Origin: Capitulum mitella
Lineage: Eukaryota; Arthropoda; Thecostraca; Pollicipedomorpha; Pollicipedidae
Reading direction: 5' to 3'
DNA length: 64,000 nucleotides
NCBI GenBank assembly: GCA_030062745.1
Contig: CP099839.1
Coordinates: 2,609,001-2,673,000 of the forward strand
The first letter of the stretch is position 1. Each line of letters begins with the position of its first letter. Below the pieces are notes generated by a model that was not told the DNA's origin, did no database searches, and saw only the letters and a program-made list of their open reading frames with translations. The translations under genes were made by a program, and so were the position numbers. Below, piece by piece: positions 25,201 through 36,362 of the stretch.

Positions 25201-28200
25201 AGTTGCTTTTGTTCATTACGCCCGCAGAGCATAAGGGACCACTAGGATACATGCGCCTTGGGCGATTCGAAATGTTAACGAGTTTCGTCAGCAATGAAGC
25301 AACTAATAAGGCGATCGTGAGCCGGGGTTGGTAGATTTCGTTCCTCATGCTGAGCATGTGCCTATGCATGTTAACTGTACTCATAATCTATATGCTTAGC
25401 CTTAGTGATGTTTTTCCTTTCATTCTTCGTCCTGGTGTTTCCCTTAAATATTTTGATTTGTGACATCTGTGTCGGGGAAAAGGCCAAATCGACTCCGTGC
25501 CGAGTTAGCCAGTGACCGGTACTGGTCTCATTTGAGGTCACTTATGACTTGCGTGAGCTAATGCATAGTGTTTGTGTCATTCCTGATGACTTTTTGCGAG
25601 TCATATCAAAAATAAAAGACTGAAGCCGGAGTCGCAATCCCAAAAGGTACTTAAAGACCGCGGCTATAGGGTCATGGATAATTTATGTAACGGGGGGGGG
25701 GGCAGTATGTGACAGTGTGTTACAACTGGGATGGCGGGGGTTTGGCAGAGTTGTATGTTACACTGTCACATCAAAGAAGAAAAGACACTAATGGCCTGAA
25801 GGTAACAAGAAACATCTCTAACAAATCTTGTAACCCTATTTTCTTCGTATCGACGCCGTTTGTGAATCTGTTTGTTTGGGAAACCGAATCTCGCGCATAT
25901 ACACAATTTTTGGCTAGCTGCTTTTTCTTTTGTGAGGGAAGAGGGCTTCCCCTGTGCTTCAACGTATGGCGTCATGCAACCTGACTTATGTTAACTTGGC
26001 CAGCTATTTCTGTGAAAGTGTGGCAGAGGGGTACTGAAAATTTGGGGCTGCTGCCTTCTGTCATTTAGAATTTACGCCGGAAAAATCATGGGGAAAAACG
26101 TCCACATTAATTCGCGGGTCAGAATAATAGGAGGAACATATGACCCTTTCAAAAATCGTGGATCCACGCGTGACATTTAGAACACTTAATACATTAGTGC
26201 ATTACCCGTGTCTGGTGCTGCATTTCGGTGCACAAGTTCGGGAATGAAGTGCAAAAAAAATTCTTCTCAATCAAAGATAAAAAATAGATAAATTACTACG
26301 CAGGTGAAGTAATTTCCGGCCGAAAAAGTATGGCCATGTCTCGGATCTGCTGGGGACGCTGGACTGGCTGAGCGCGGAGAACCTGATACTTTATCACGTT
26401 CTGCGCCCACCACACAAACTAGTCTATCTGGCCGAACCTGAGACGCTGGCCAATGCGTTTTCGACCATGGAAGAGATCCGTGACAGGTTTGCGCGACAGA
26501 ACCGTCTCCTGCGTATCCCACGGTCTCGCTCCGAGATGGGCCGATGTTTCTGCTGCCGGGCGGCAGCAGAAATGTACAGCGAGCCATGTACAGCGAGCTA
26601 CCGCCCGAGCTACGGATACCGACTTCGCGTTTCGGCCGTCATCTCGCACCATGGCTGCACCATGTGTTAAACTGAGGGGGATTTGTTTTAACTGAAAGTG
26701 CTGCTGCTCCATTTGCTTGTACTTGCGATGAGCGTTTTTGATTAAGATACCGACAGTAAGTTTTGATAGCCACCACGCGTTTTGGATAACCTCAGTAAAA
26801 ATCCAAGTTTGAAGATGGTTTTCCATGGACGAAAGAGGAATCCGCCGTGGTTGAAAATAGCACCTTAGATGTTAGAACGCACCTTTAGATGTCTCATCTG
26901 GGTCTCGACACCTTTTGCAATGATATAATTCTAGCCTTGTTTGTTGGTGCTCCTCAAAAAATGGTGAACTCAGCAGAAAGCTATGAAAACCGTCTAGCCC
27001 ACGTATACGCGGCCCGTTTTCGGTGTCACCGTCTAACAGTGTATTGAGATGGATATTTTTATCTGCTGGTTGTCACGTGCATGAACGTTCAATGCTTAGT
27101 TCAGGGGAATGCTTGTAACCAGTCTCTTCACACTAGGTCTGCAGGGGGGAGGCGGGATGGTACTGAGCATTGCTGTCATCCCGTGCATTCAGCCGAAACT
27201 GCTGAAGTGGGAGCTTCGAAAGAAAGCAAAAACCCAGTTAGATTGTGCAAACACCCAGCTAAAGGTTGGCAGGAACCCAAGTAAGTTTCCATTGTTTCGC
27301 ATTTGTCCTCCTAGCCCTCCCACCTTGCATGAAGACGCGTCGTGAAATCCTGCTTTACTGTTGCGGTACATTTCTAGCAAAAAACATTTAAAAAAGGTAA
27401 AGCCCATTTGGGTTTTGCTTCTCATTTAGGAACCAAAACGAAAAACTAAAACAGAAACCCGCTGGGTTGGGTAATTGCCTTTACCTTCCTTGCTAATGGA
27501 CATTACGTGATATTATGCGGTGATATGATGAGGATACGCAGCTACAGTCATGTTTTCCGTCGAGGAGAACGTGATCGCTTACGACAGGCATGACGAATAA
27601 ATTGAGTAACCAGCCAAAATTCGGCGTTGTGGGAGGACGGCCGTCGTCTGCAAGTGTGCCTGCGTCGATTGCCATGGTCCCGGGCTCAGGTGTCCGGTCG
27701 TGGGACGCTGACCCTGGCATGGTCCCCGGGCTCAGGTGTTCAGTCGTGGGACGCTGACCCTGGCATGGTCCCCGGGCTCAGGTGTTCGGTCGTGGGACGC
27801 TGACCCTGGCATGGTCCCCGGGCTCAGGTGTTCAGTCGTGGGACGCTGACCCTGGCATGGTCCCCGGGCTCAGGTGTTCGGTCGTGGGACGCTGACCCTG
27901 GCATGGTCCCCGGGCTGACCCTGGCATGGTCCCCGGGCTCAGGTGTTCAGTCGTGGGACGCTGACCCTGGCGCCGCTCGGCAGGAGTGCGACCGGCTGCT
28001 GGCGCAGCTGCAGTACGCCGCGTGCAGCAGCGTGCACGAGCTGCACGGCCTGCTGGAGGCGGTGCGCGGTCGGCGCCGGCTGCACGCCGGCCTGCGCCTG
28101 CTCGTGGTGGACTCGCTGGCCGCGCTGGTGGCGCCGCTGCTCGCCGCCCCGGGTTTCGTCGGTAGGTGGCGCTCTGCTCGGCCCAGGTTCGGGCCGGACG

Positions 28201-29453
28201 TTCTGGCTAGTTCAGTGGCTCGCAGACCGCGCCGAGGCAGACATGAGCAGGCGGCTCCTTGGGACTCTTAGAGGTCTGCCGCGCCTGGTAGTGAGTTTAA
28301 ATCCACAGTATGACTCATGGCCAGACCAGAAAGTTGATTTTTCCTTGTTTTTAGTTAGGATCAGTTTATTTTCTTGAATTAGATGCCTTGTTTTCGGCAG
28401 ACCATTGGTTTTTTCGGAAAAAAATAATGGGTATAATATGTAGCAATGTCACTATGATATGCTGCGCTAATTATCATATTAAGAAGTTTCCTCCATTGTC
28501 GGTATAGGTAAGTTTTCCATTGTTCTGGTAAAATGCACTCTATCGGTGACGTAGAACATAAGAGGTGATACAGATAAGCTGTCAAGATCATAATATTGTT
28601 TGATTCAGTTGCCATCTTGGCCAGTCGGGGTTAGTAGGGCATTTCTGCCTCCCTCTGACTTTTTTTTTTTATAACTTTTGGGTCTCAGAATCAAGCAGCT
28701 TGAAATTAATAGGACCCTACCTGAATATTCAACTGCCCTTTGGCTAAAAAAAGATTGATCAGATCATCATAGGTCAGATTTAGCAATTTCATGGCCTGGC
28801 TAAAGGTGGCATTTTCAGGGACTGGTTGCGCGCCTGTGTCTGGGCTCTTTTTTGGTCACGACTTGAAAGGAAATCATGGAAAATGCTACGAATGTCAGGT
28901 GTAGGGTCACGCAGAGATTGAGACATTACATTTTTATGTTATGTGTGGAGCTTCGTGATTTCCACGCTGTTTGGAAACTTTGCAGGGCATTGGCTGAATC
29001 CATAATTTTGGTAAAATCCAAATTGTTTCTCGGACAACGCAGTGTGATCGCCAGCTGCATCATTTAGCGGAACCGTGTTATTCCTTTGCTTGTCTTATTT
29101 CAGGGCTGGGTGTTTTGAACGACATAGGCATCACCTTGAAATCGCTGGCCGCCGACTGCCACCTCACTGCGTTGGTGACCAACCACGTGGTGCAAAACGA
29201 GGCCGGGTCAGGCTGGCGTCCCGCGCTGGGATTGGCCTGGCAGTCGGTGCCGCACGTCAGGCTCCTCCTCCAAAGGGAGACGCTGGCCACTCACAGTTCA
29301 AGGCCACAGTTTCGTCTGAGCGGTCCCCGGCGGACCGCGACACTGACCAGGAACGTCAGTTCGTGTTGCGGCCGCAGCGCTGATTTTGTCGTGACTTCGT
29401 CTGGAGTCGAAGATGTGGTTGCACCCCAGAAAAGAGAACTGACTGGGGACTAG
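19158..29453 (+). CDS. RAD51D: RAD51D homolog, DNA repair RAD51 paralog (5 coding exons)
   Basis: Coding exons are 19158-19298, 22657-22769, 24189-24396, 27984-28161 and 29104-29453, giving 329 residues against 328 in human RAD51D. All introns are GT-AG and all phases match. The first 84 residues form the small N-terminal domain (ECPLLTKSALVELRKNGI). Residues 104-112 are the Walker A motif GPSAVGKTQ, with SLDVLLGGGL just before it, and residues 193-197 are the Walker B strand LLVVD. VTNHV in exon 5 is the conserved strand before the ATPase C-terminus. RAD51D is a nuclear RecA-fold ATPase of the BCDX2 complex (RAD51B-RAD51C-RAD51D-XRCC2), which helps load RAD51 during homologous recombination. 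The last ~50 residues are more divergent. Exons 3-5 are GC-rich, unlike exons 1-2 and the introns. Confidence 0.93.
20262..20500 (+). repeat. Diverged tandem repeat, unit about 47-49 bp, 5 copies (RAD51D intron 1)
   Basis: Each unit carries GGTAATAAAAAGT or a variant, followed by GCCGAGC or CCGAGCAC and a TCATGCGGTTAC-like segment. Copies have drifted strongly. Confidence 0.7.
22124..22321 (-). pseudogene. LINE reverse transcriptase fragment (RAD51D intron 1)
   Basis: A 65-codon frame reads SGRVSGHDGLNAKRFRFAG and then continues as IRFSMIFRLAI. This is the pattern of the GxDGhxxxxxKxxG...LxxLFN segment of non-LTR retrotransposon reverse transcriptases. No catalytic YxDD box or flanking endonuclease was found, so it is a dead fragment, antisense to RAD51D. 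Confidence 0.6.
22657..22769 (+). CDS. RAD51D: RAD51D coding exon 2
   Basis: Acceptor TTTTCTTTTCAG, donor AG|GTATTT, phase 0 in and 2 out. It encodes EIVSVKKVLAAKYSSLPSS and the linker to the ATPase core, matching the human ALRRVLLAQFSAFP region. Confidence 0.92.
23731..24150 (+). repeat. Minisatellite, 33-bp unit, abutting the RAD51D exon 3 acceptor
   Basis: Units of CTCCGCCGCGTGACGTGACC type, with a TGCCGTCGTGA segment, repeat about 12 times with increasing decay toward both ends. The acceptor of exon 3 (CGCGTGGCCGCCAG at 24175-24188) resembles a decayed unit end. Units carry CGTGAC words, and the last segment carries CTGAC with its A 22 bases before the exon. Confidence 0.9.
24189..24396 (+). 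CDS. RAD51D: RAD51D coding exon 3 (Walker A)
   Basis: Starts after GGCCGCCAG and ends CCGCAG|GTGAGG; phase 2 in, 0 out. It encodes SLDVLLGGGL, the Walker A GPSAVGKTQ and a GRVLFADTKAELSAAR segment. GC content is very high with an alanine run. The intron before it has no polypyrimidine tract. Confidence 0.93.
27675..27970 (+). repeat. Minisatellite, 46-bp unit, abutting the RAD51D exon 4 acceptor
   Basis: Six near-perfect units and one shortened unit of TGGTCCCCGGGCTCAGGTGT type. They alternate between TTCAGTCG and TTCGGTCG versions, which suggests growth by copying 92-bp pairs. Every unit ends GACGCTGACCCTGGC. In the last unit this CTGAC places its A 20 bases before the exon, where a branch point would be expected. 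Confidence 0.95.
27984..28161 (+). CDS. RAD51D: RAD51D coding exon 4 (Walker B)
   Basis: Acceptor CGCTCGGCAG, donor GTCG|GTAGGT, phase 0 in and 1 out. It encodes ECDRLLAQLQ through the Walker B strand LLVVDSLAALVAPLL and ends at GFV plus one base. Confidence 0.93.
29104..29453 (+). CDS. RAD51D: RAD51D coding exon 5 (C-terminal)
   Basis: Acceptor CTTATTTCAG, stop TAG at 29451-29453. It encodes LNDIGITLKSLAADC, ALVTNHVVQNEAGS and the ALGLAWQSVPHVRLLL segment that matches the human PALGRSWSFVPSTRILL region. The remaining C-terminus keeps an RRTATL segment but is otherwise divergent. Confidence 0.92.
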
Positions 29454-29787
29454 CATGTAGCGTCGGTTTTGCCTGTGCTGTTTCGATGAAGTGCAAGAAT
29501 GTTTTTAAACGTTTGGTGATACCAGTACCTTTTAAGGGGTATGGTTGGATACGGCGAGGTATCTTCCGTGCTCAGGTGTCCTGCACGCCGCAAGCCAAGT
29601 CTTTCGTGTGGGATGTGGTCTTGTGTGAGATGGTAACAGCGAAGCGGTTGTCCGGAGGCAACAGATGCAATTTTCTGATGGACGAGCTATACTGAAGATG
29701 TCTGCGTTTTGATAATTGAATCGTGCTTCTGCCGAACCTGCATGAACGCACGTTATCGAGTGTTTACGTTGTATGTTGCCGGTGCGT

Positions 29788-29793
29788 AATAAA
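29788..29793 (+). other. Polyadenylation signal AATAAA after RAD51D
   Basis: An exact AATAAA lies about 335 bases after the RAD51D stop codon. It is the nearest plausible 3' end signal. Confidence 0.6.
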
Positions 29794-29869
29794 ATTGCGA
29801 CCGTTCTCATATACCAGAGATTGCTTGTTACGAACTCAGAAAGAAATTTGCGTTTATTTATACGAGATT

Positions 29870-30143
29870 TACAGATGACGCCTTTCTACCTCGAAGATAA
29901 TGTCGCCGACAAATGGCGCACTTTTTGTCGCTGTTTTTGCCTGTTCTTGACTCACATTCGCCTCTGCGGAACATCACCATCCGCAATGCCACTGCACCCC
30001 CAGTGTCCGCTGAGAACAGAGCGCTCATGGCCCGGCGCCGTGTAGCGCTGCGTGAGACTAGGAGGACATGGCGCAAGTACATGGACCTCGCGCGACGTAC
30101 ATGGGCGACTGCACGACACCCGGCCAGGTTGCGGCAGTCCTGA
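29870..30143 (+). pseudogene. LINE ORF2 fragment (endonuclease-RT linker)
   Basis: The frame at 29913-30143 contains VLDSHSPLRNITIRN and then ENRALMARRRVALRETRR. This matches the common non-LTR pattern in which a D.H.P...... segment after the endonuclease is followed by a basic eLmr.Rd.a.r stretch. A frame change lies upstream near 29910, where ADKWRTF reads in another frame. It is a short dead remnant. Confidence 0.45.
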
Positions 30144-31236
30144 TCAGCTTTTTTTGCGGTGCGACCGAAACAGAAACCCTGTCAGACATGATTCTGCCAG
30201 AGGCATGACAGCCAAATATCACTCAGTCATCCAGTCAATGGTCAATTACTCCGACGGCTGGACACACTATAAATGACGGTAAACATTGGCGATGTCAAAC
30301 TGGGGAAAAAATCGAGACAGATACCAACTAACGCCTAGATACCAATACTCTTAACGGGCCCATAACTAACCAATTCCGTGGCATAAGTGGAAATATTGAA
30401 GAAAAACGGCCAAATATCATTTCCGGGTAGTGGGTTTGTCTGGGCTCGATGGTTTCGGAAGGAGAAGCTGCAATGCGTAAACTGAATGCAGTATGCGATA
30501 GTAATGCACGACTTGTCTCGACGGTCTGCATTATAACTTATTTCAGTTTCAAAACGTCCACGTTTAATGTTACAACATTGTAAAAAAGGAATCTACATGC
30601 AGTGTCACTTTATGGAACATTCTGCGTAAAAGGATTATCAAACGATTTAGATTCACATACACACATACGCATTTACGTTCACAACGCATATTTGCCATTT
30701 CTGTCCCACTTGTCTGCGATACAAGAACACATGGATTCAGCATCTGGAAAATGTTTGAATGTTCCAGTTACAAGCAACTACTTTATCTCTGATCTTAAAG
30801 TCGGGGCCGGAAGAAAACCGATGCAAAAGGAGCAACGGAACAGACAAGGAACAATGCACAGGACGTACGTGAGGCATCATTGGGACGGACCACGGCCGGG
30901 AGCTACACCGCGACGGTGACCAGGGAGACAGGACAAGAAAGATGGCCCAAGCACGCTGCCGTCATGGAGAAAAAGCGAGCGGCGCGGCGGAAGACGCGGT
31001 CCTAACCTACTTCCATAGCTGGTGTGTGCGATCCTGCCTGTAATGTAACGTTTTCTGGAGCTCGTCATGGGGCTGGTCTAAGATTTTTCGTTGGTCTGGG
31101 AGCCGCAAGCGGCTAGAGAAGGCCGAACTATGGATCTGCGACTCTCGTGCAGTGGCCGGTAAACACAAGATGATCCTTGAACTAGTCGCTTGCGGAGAGA
31201 GTCTGAGAAGTGGGGCGAAACGATGGAAGGTTAGCG
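30144..31236. other. No gene recognised
   Basis: Only short open frames without motifs. Confidence 0.4.
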
Positions 31237-31240
31237 TTAA

Positions 31241-32416
31241 CTCGTGCACGACCGTCGGTCGGCGACGATCACGCTCGGCACGAACGGTTGGTCGCACGCC
31301 GAAAATAAGCACGCCGCTGGAAAGCTTGTGACGAGCAGAGCTCGAAACTGGTCTCATTTTTTGCTGTAGATAATATGTAAGCAATTTATGCCCTATATAT
31401 GTTTTCCCATAGCCGACTGCATGAGGCCGAGAAACGGCCTGAATCTCAAGGGCTGTGACTAATAACGCACAGACAGAGGCACCAACGCACAAGTGAAGGC
31501 CCGCAGATGCCGATACACATCTAATTTCTCAGATTTGTTCAATATATACGCCGAAACGTTGAGTTAAAGACACGGCAATTTTCACGCCGGTTGTCGGCGG
31601 GTGCCGCAGCCGTACGCAGAAAGAAATTAGGGGAACTAGTTTCAGCGTTCCTTTAGCTTTGCGTCATAAGCCCACCGATGTAAATCTGATTGATCTTACT
31701 GGTTCTAGTGATGATTTGTCATGCTTAAATTTTGGAAAAATCCATTGGTTAGCAATCTTCACAACTGGTGGAGCTTTATTCGCGAGAGCCTGTTTGTTTA
31801 TATGCATTTTTTGAAAACTTTTTGAAGTTCTTGGTATTACTTGCGTCTGTGCGAGTCAGTTCTGTCATTTTCTACCCATTCTGTGTAATTCATCGTTGAT
31901 TTTGACGGTGGTACATTTTTGCTCACAACAGTTATTCGTGACCTGGCCTCAGGTCGATGGCTGGAAGTCGTTGATACTTTGCCCATTGACGGTAGCTAGA
32001 TGGCTGCTTCATTCCACACTAAAAATGGTATGAAAAATTCCGTCAATTTCCAAAAAAAACGACGACATGTCTCGAAAATGTTCTTGACCTTAGGTCAATG
32101 ACCCGGAAAGTTCCAAGAAATCTGAGACAGCAGATTTGTTGCATCCATCAAGATGACTAATTCCTGAAAGTATTATTGTGATATCTTGTTTTACGGAAAA
32201 GTTACAGAGCGCTAAACGTTTTTCGGACATAGGTCCGTTTGACCTGACCTAGGTCACACAAATCACTCGATCTGAGGTCAAAACTTTGACACAAGGTGTA
32301 GAAATGATCAAGCAAAAGGTACACGAAGTTTCGTGGCGCTGGGTCTGTTCGTTCTTTCGCAATCCCAGAAAAACCTCAGGGGGGGGCGGTCAACCACTCC
32401 CCCAGTCGGGGGCGAG
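31241..32416 (+). mobile_element. TTAA-type non-autonomous transposon, family A, copy 2
   Basis: A 1,176 bp element flanked by TTAA (31237-31240 and 32417-32420). It is colinear with 7205-8421, sharing the GTGCACGACCGTCGGTC start, the CGAAACTGGTCTCATTTTT stretch, the GCCGAAACGTTGAGTTAAAG stretch and the G-run hairpin end. The left G-run hairpin present in copy 1 is replaced here by CGGCGACGATCACGCTCGG. No protein is encoded. Confidence 0.85.
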
Positions 32417-32699
32417 TTAAAGTGTCGCCCTGTCATACCCACCCTAGGTCGGCGGATCGCTCGAGGTGCGAGATCCGACTTCGTTCCAGAGGACGATCTC
32501 ACGGCCTGGGAATCTAAGACCCAAACTCATCCTACCGCGGCTCGCCTGTGGGTATGCGATCAGGCGCGCTCCGTACCGGCGCCCGTCTGCGAACGGCAGC
32601 CCGTGGATCAGTCCGCAAAACTCAAGTCCGGCCCGTGTTACCTACAGACCGACGGGAAATAAGCGTCAGTGTGCTATCAGCGATGAATGTCGCCTTCAG

Positions 32700-34585
32700 C
32701 GCCGCGGGCTTAGGCAGGTCGGCCCTGCGGAGTGGATTTCCGTCCCAGCGGAGGGTTAGAACCGGACCGTAGACAGCCGGCGCGCACGCACGCCACTAAA
32801 ATACATGAAAAGGGACACGAACGAAAACTTGTTTATTTACACCCCCCAAGGGGACAATGGGAAGTTTCGTATCACGGTCGCCAGCCGGCGAGCTCTCGCC
32901 GCCTGGGCCGCATTGACCGCCCCGTGGGCGTCCATGCTGCCCAGGGCACCAGGCGCGCTCGGAGCAGCCACTGTGCTGCGGGAACCTCCGCTGCGGAGGC
33001 GCCGCCTGGTGGGCCGGCCGCCTGGCGCTCCATTCTTCCTGGTGTGCGGCCAGCACCGCCGGCATCGCGGCCCGCTCGACGGCCCATTCCCCTCAGCGGC
33101 CCATTCCCCCCAGTGGACCACCGCCCACCAGGCACGCGACGCCTGGTGGGCGGCCCGCTCCGCGGCCTACTCTGCGGCGCAGGCTTCTGGCTGAGCGGCC
33201 CGCTCGGCCGCCAGCGCCTCGGCCGGGCAGCCTGGTCGCTCGCCTGCCGGGTGGCCTGCCGCGCCTCGCTCATGGAAAGGAGCGCCGACTTGAGGGCGGC
33301 CTGGTCCGTGCGGAGTGTCCGTGCGGCCGCCTCTGCCAGCCGGATACGGAGCGAGGCCGCGTCCCCCTCAACAGCCAGGCGGGCGGCCCCCGCCTGGGCC
33401 GCGTCGACCGGCGCCCGGGACAGCCGGGCGCTGGCCGGGATATCACCGGACAAACGCTCGGCGAGCCGCGGCGACACGAGAACAGCGGCCAGGCGAACCG
33501 GCAGCGCGCGCGGCGAGCCCGACCGGCTGCTCCGAGCGCCGGCCCGGCCAGCTCGGCCTCAGCCACCTGCGAAAAATGGCCCCCAGGTTCCGTATTCCAG
33601 CATGCCCCTCAGCCCGCGGCATGCCCGACCAGATACCCGGCCGCCACGCTGATGAGCCTGGAACCATAAGCTTATGGTTTGCAGACCTCAAGCGTGAACT
33701 ACTGGGCCAAAAATGAAGGACCACCGAGAGGGGGCGGACGAGCAGGTCCGGGTCGGGGGGGGGGGGTCGCGGCGGGACGAATCACGCCGCGAGACTGCTC
33801 CGGAATTCCGCACAAACGACCCACTGGTGGCAACGCGGCCGATAGCGCCTGTACCTACCGGAGCTGGGCAAGCTCGGCGGTGCCGTGGCGGTCCGGGTGG
33901 AGGCGGACGCTCCTGTGTCGCTCGGCCTGGCGGACCGTCCGCCGACACGTGTCGGCGTCGGCTAAATCCGCGGCCTCAGCCCCCAGGGCCAGGCCGGGCA
34001 GGTGGGTCACCTGAGGGCTTCCGGCTTGGAGAGCAGCCAGAGCCCGGGCCCGGGTCTCGGCCGGGCACGGGGCAACTCCCCGCGCTCAAGCTCATCGCTC
34101 AGTACCACCCACCCGGTCATGGTTCCCGACGCGACTGGGGACGTGGCCGAATGGCGCCAGGTTGGGCCAAGGAGAAGGGGCCGGTCCCTGCCTGGGGCGA
34201 AGAGGCCGCTGTCGAATGAGGAAAGAGAGGAGCCAACTGGGGGGGGGGGGCTTTGCTCCGTCTCGAGCCGCTGGCCGCTCTTCTCGCGTCGGCTCACCAC
34301 GGCTCGGGGCGCACGATGACGCCACAGAAGGAGCCAGCCAGTCGGCTGCCACGCCGCCGGCTTCGAATGGCCATGAGTCCGGGCCCACAATTAATTTTTA
34401 GCATCCGTGGCCATGCGAGACCGGCACGGAACGAATTCGCGATAAGACAGCGCGCTGCAGCGGCCGGACTGCAGGCTCGTCGCCTCGAGCAGGCGCCGCC
34501 GCCCGGCCGCAGCCGCACAGCAGGCCGGACCGCTGTCCACCGGCCGGCCGCCGCAGCGAACTGACGCGCCTCCCCTCTGGCGGCC
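32700..34585. other. GC-rich block with long overlapping open frames; no convincing gene
   Basis: About 1.9 kb of high GC content holds a 306-codon frame on + (32732-33652) and a 201-codon frame on - (32872-33477). High GC lowers stop frequency, so chance frames are expected. The - frame has an alanine-rich, helix-prone stretch (LRIRLAEAAARTLRTDQAAL) that could be a coiled coil; the + frame is arginine/proline-rich and looks like its shadow. No domain, splice structure or start context supports either. It could be a CpG island, a decayed element or an unrecognised gene. Confidence 0.35.
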
Positions 34586-34589
34586 AGGC

Positions 34590-34852
34590 ACGTAGCCGGG
34601 GGGGGGGCATGGGGTCATGCCCCTTTTCCTGAACCAAGCGGTCTACACTAGACATAAAACGATTTCACAGGAATGCGAAATAGTGGATCATATATTACAA
34701 AGGCAAACATTATAGGTTTTTCCTAACATGATTTTCCCTACTGTATGAAGTTAATGAGAGAATTTTTTGCATTTTCCTATAAATTTCATATGCCAATGGC
34801 GTATGACAGAACATGGCTTTTGCCCCTCCCAAGAAAATCCTGGTCATGTGCC
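34590..34852 (+). mobile_element. Short MITE-like repeat (family D, copy 2)
   Basis: Related to 6080-6332: starts ACGTAGCC, carries an AACCAAGCGGTCTACA block and ends near GAAAATCCTGGTCATGTGC. A G-run sits just inside the left end. Confidence 0.6.
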
Positions 34853-35862
34853 TGCTGGAGGCACAGATGCTGGGCGCCCGTCCGAGGGGAGGTGACGCGT
34901 AAACGACACCATTTTGCCCTTGGAAGGGCCAGCCACTGTCGCCGTCGCCGTTGCCGCCGGGGTGCGGCGCGCTATACCAGGCGCTCTCGGCGCGGGCCGG
35001 GTACTGACCGGCTACCGGTGCAGACAGCGTCAGGTATGTACATGCCGGGGCACCCATTCACCTTTCCCAGAGGGGTCTTCGCCTGGGGTATGGGGGCCCT
35101 TTGCGGAGGAGTGGATTTGTCTGTCGGTCAGGGAGTCACTTTAGGCTAACGCCAAGGGGCCCCTCGAAAAATTTCGGAGAGTCCCAGGACCCCTATGATC
35201 CTCTCCCCTGGCTACGCCACTGGCAGCCGCTGCAAACGGAGGGCAGCAACACGGGAGAGTCACCTTAGATGCAGAGCTGGGGTTCGCGGATAGTTGGACA
35301 AAACTTCATGCCGTCTCATCCGCGCCGTAGGCAGTCAAGCTGCCGCGCACGGCGCATATCTGCTCTCGGGTAGTGACATCGTGGGGAACTACTGGTTGAC
35401 GGAGGCTGACCGGATCTCACGGTAGGTTGTCGGAGTTTAGCGCTGCGTTGGGCGGCTCCTGACACTGCCGCTGCGCGCCGATTTGGAACTTTAAATAAGT
35501 GAACAAGGTGATGATGAAAGTCGCTGTGTCCGAATGTTAATGGAGCGATATTGTGCGCGTTTTTTACTTTGAATTGTGGGCAGCCCAAAATGTTTTACCC
35601 CCCGACAAAGAAAGGGGACTTCAGCCAACCGCCCAGGGAGGGGTATTTATTCAAGGATAATGAGGTCACGGTGCCGTTAGCTCCGACCAGCCCGGCCCGC
35701 CAGCGCGTAAACTCGGAGCGCCGTCTCGGAGCGCCGCCATTAGGGGGCAGTGTGAGCCGCGGCCTGTGCGGCCACCAGAAGGCGGCAAGGACTGTGCCGG
35801 GACGTTGCGGCCACCAGGCAGTCTGGTGGTTGTACCCCGCTCATGGGGGCAGTTCGCACCGT

Positions 35863-36362
35863 NNNNNNNNNNNNNNNNNNNNNNNNNNNNNNNNNNNNNN
35901 NNNNNNNNNNNNNNNNNNNNNNNNNNNNNNNNNNNNNNNNNNNNNNNNNNNNNNNNNNNNNNNNNNNNNNNNNNNNNNNNNNNNNNNNNNNNNNNNNNNN
36001 NNNNNNNNNNNNNNNNNNNNNNNNNNNNNNNNNNNNNNNNNNNNNNNNNNNNNNNNNNNNNNNNNNNNNNNNNNNNNNNNNNNNNNNNNNNNNNNNNNNN
36101 NNNNNNNNNNNNNNNNNNNNNNNNNNNNNNNNNNNNNNNNNNNNNNNNNNNNNNNNNNNNNNNNNNNNNNNNNNNNNNNNNNNNNNNNNNNNNNNNNNNN
36201 NNNNNNNNNNNNNNNNNNNNNNNNNNNNNNNNNNNNNNNNNNNNNNNNNNNNNNNNNNNNNNNNNNNNNNNNNNNNNNNNNNNNNNNNNNNNNNNNNNNN
36301 NNNNNNNNNNNNNNNNNNNNNNNNNNNNNNNNNNNNNNNNNNNNNNNNNNNNNNNNNNNNNN
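35863..36362. other. Assembly gap, exactly 500 N
   Basis: The run of N is exactly 500 bases, which suggests a placeholder of unknown true size. The flanks are unlike: GC-rich on the left, AT-rich on the right. Confidence 0.99.

Noticed and set aside
28162..28377. Extra RAD51D exon encoding LADRAEADMSRRLLG
   Set aside because: Joining exon 4 directly to 29104 matches the family without a gap and in phase; the extra segment has no counterpart.
32732..33652. 306-codon + frame as a gene
   Set aside because: Arginine/proline/alanine composition, high GC and an overlapping long frame on the other strand mark it as a low-stop shadow; no motif or splice support.
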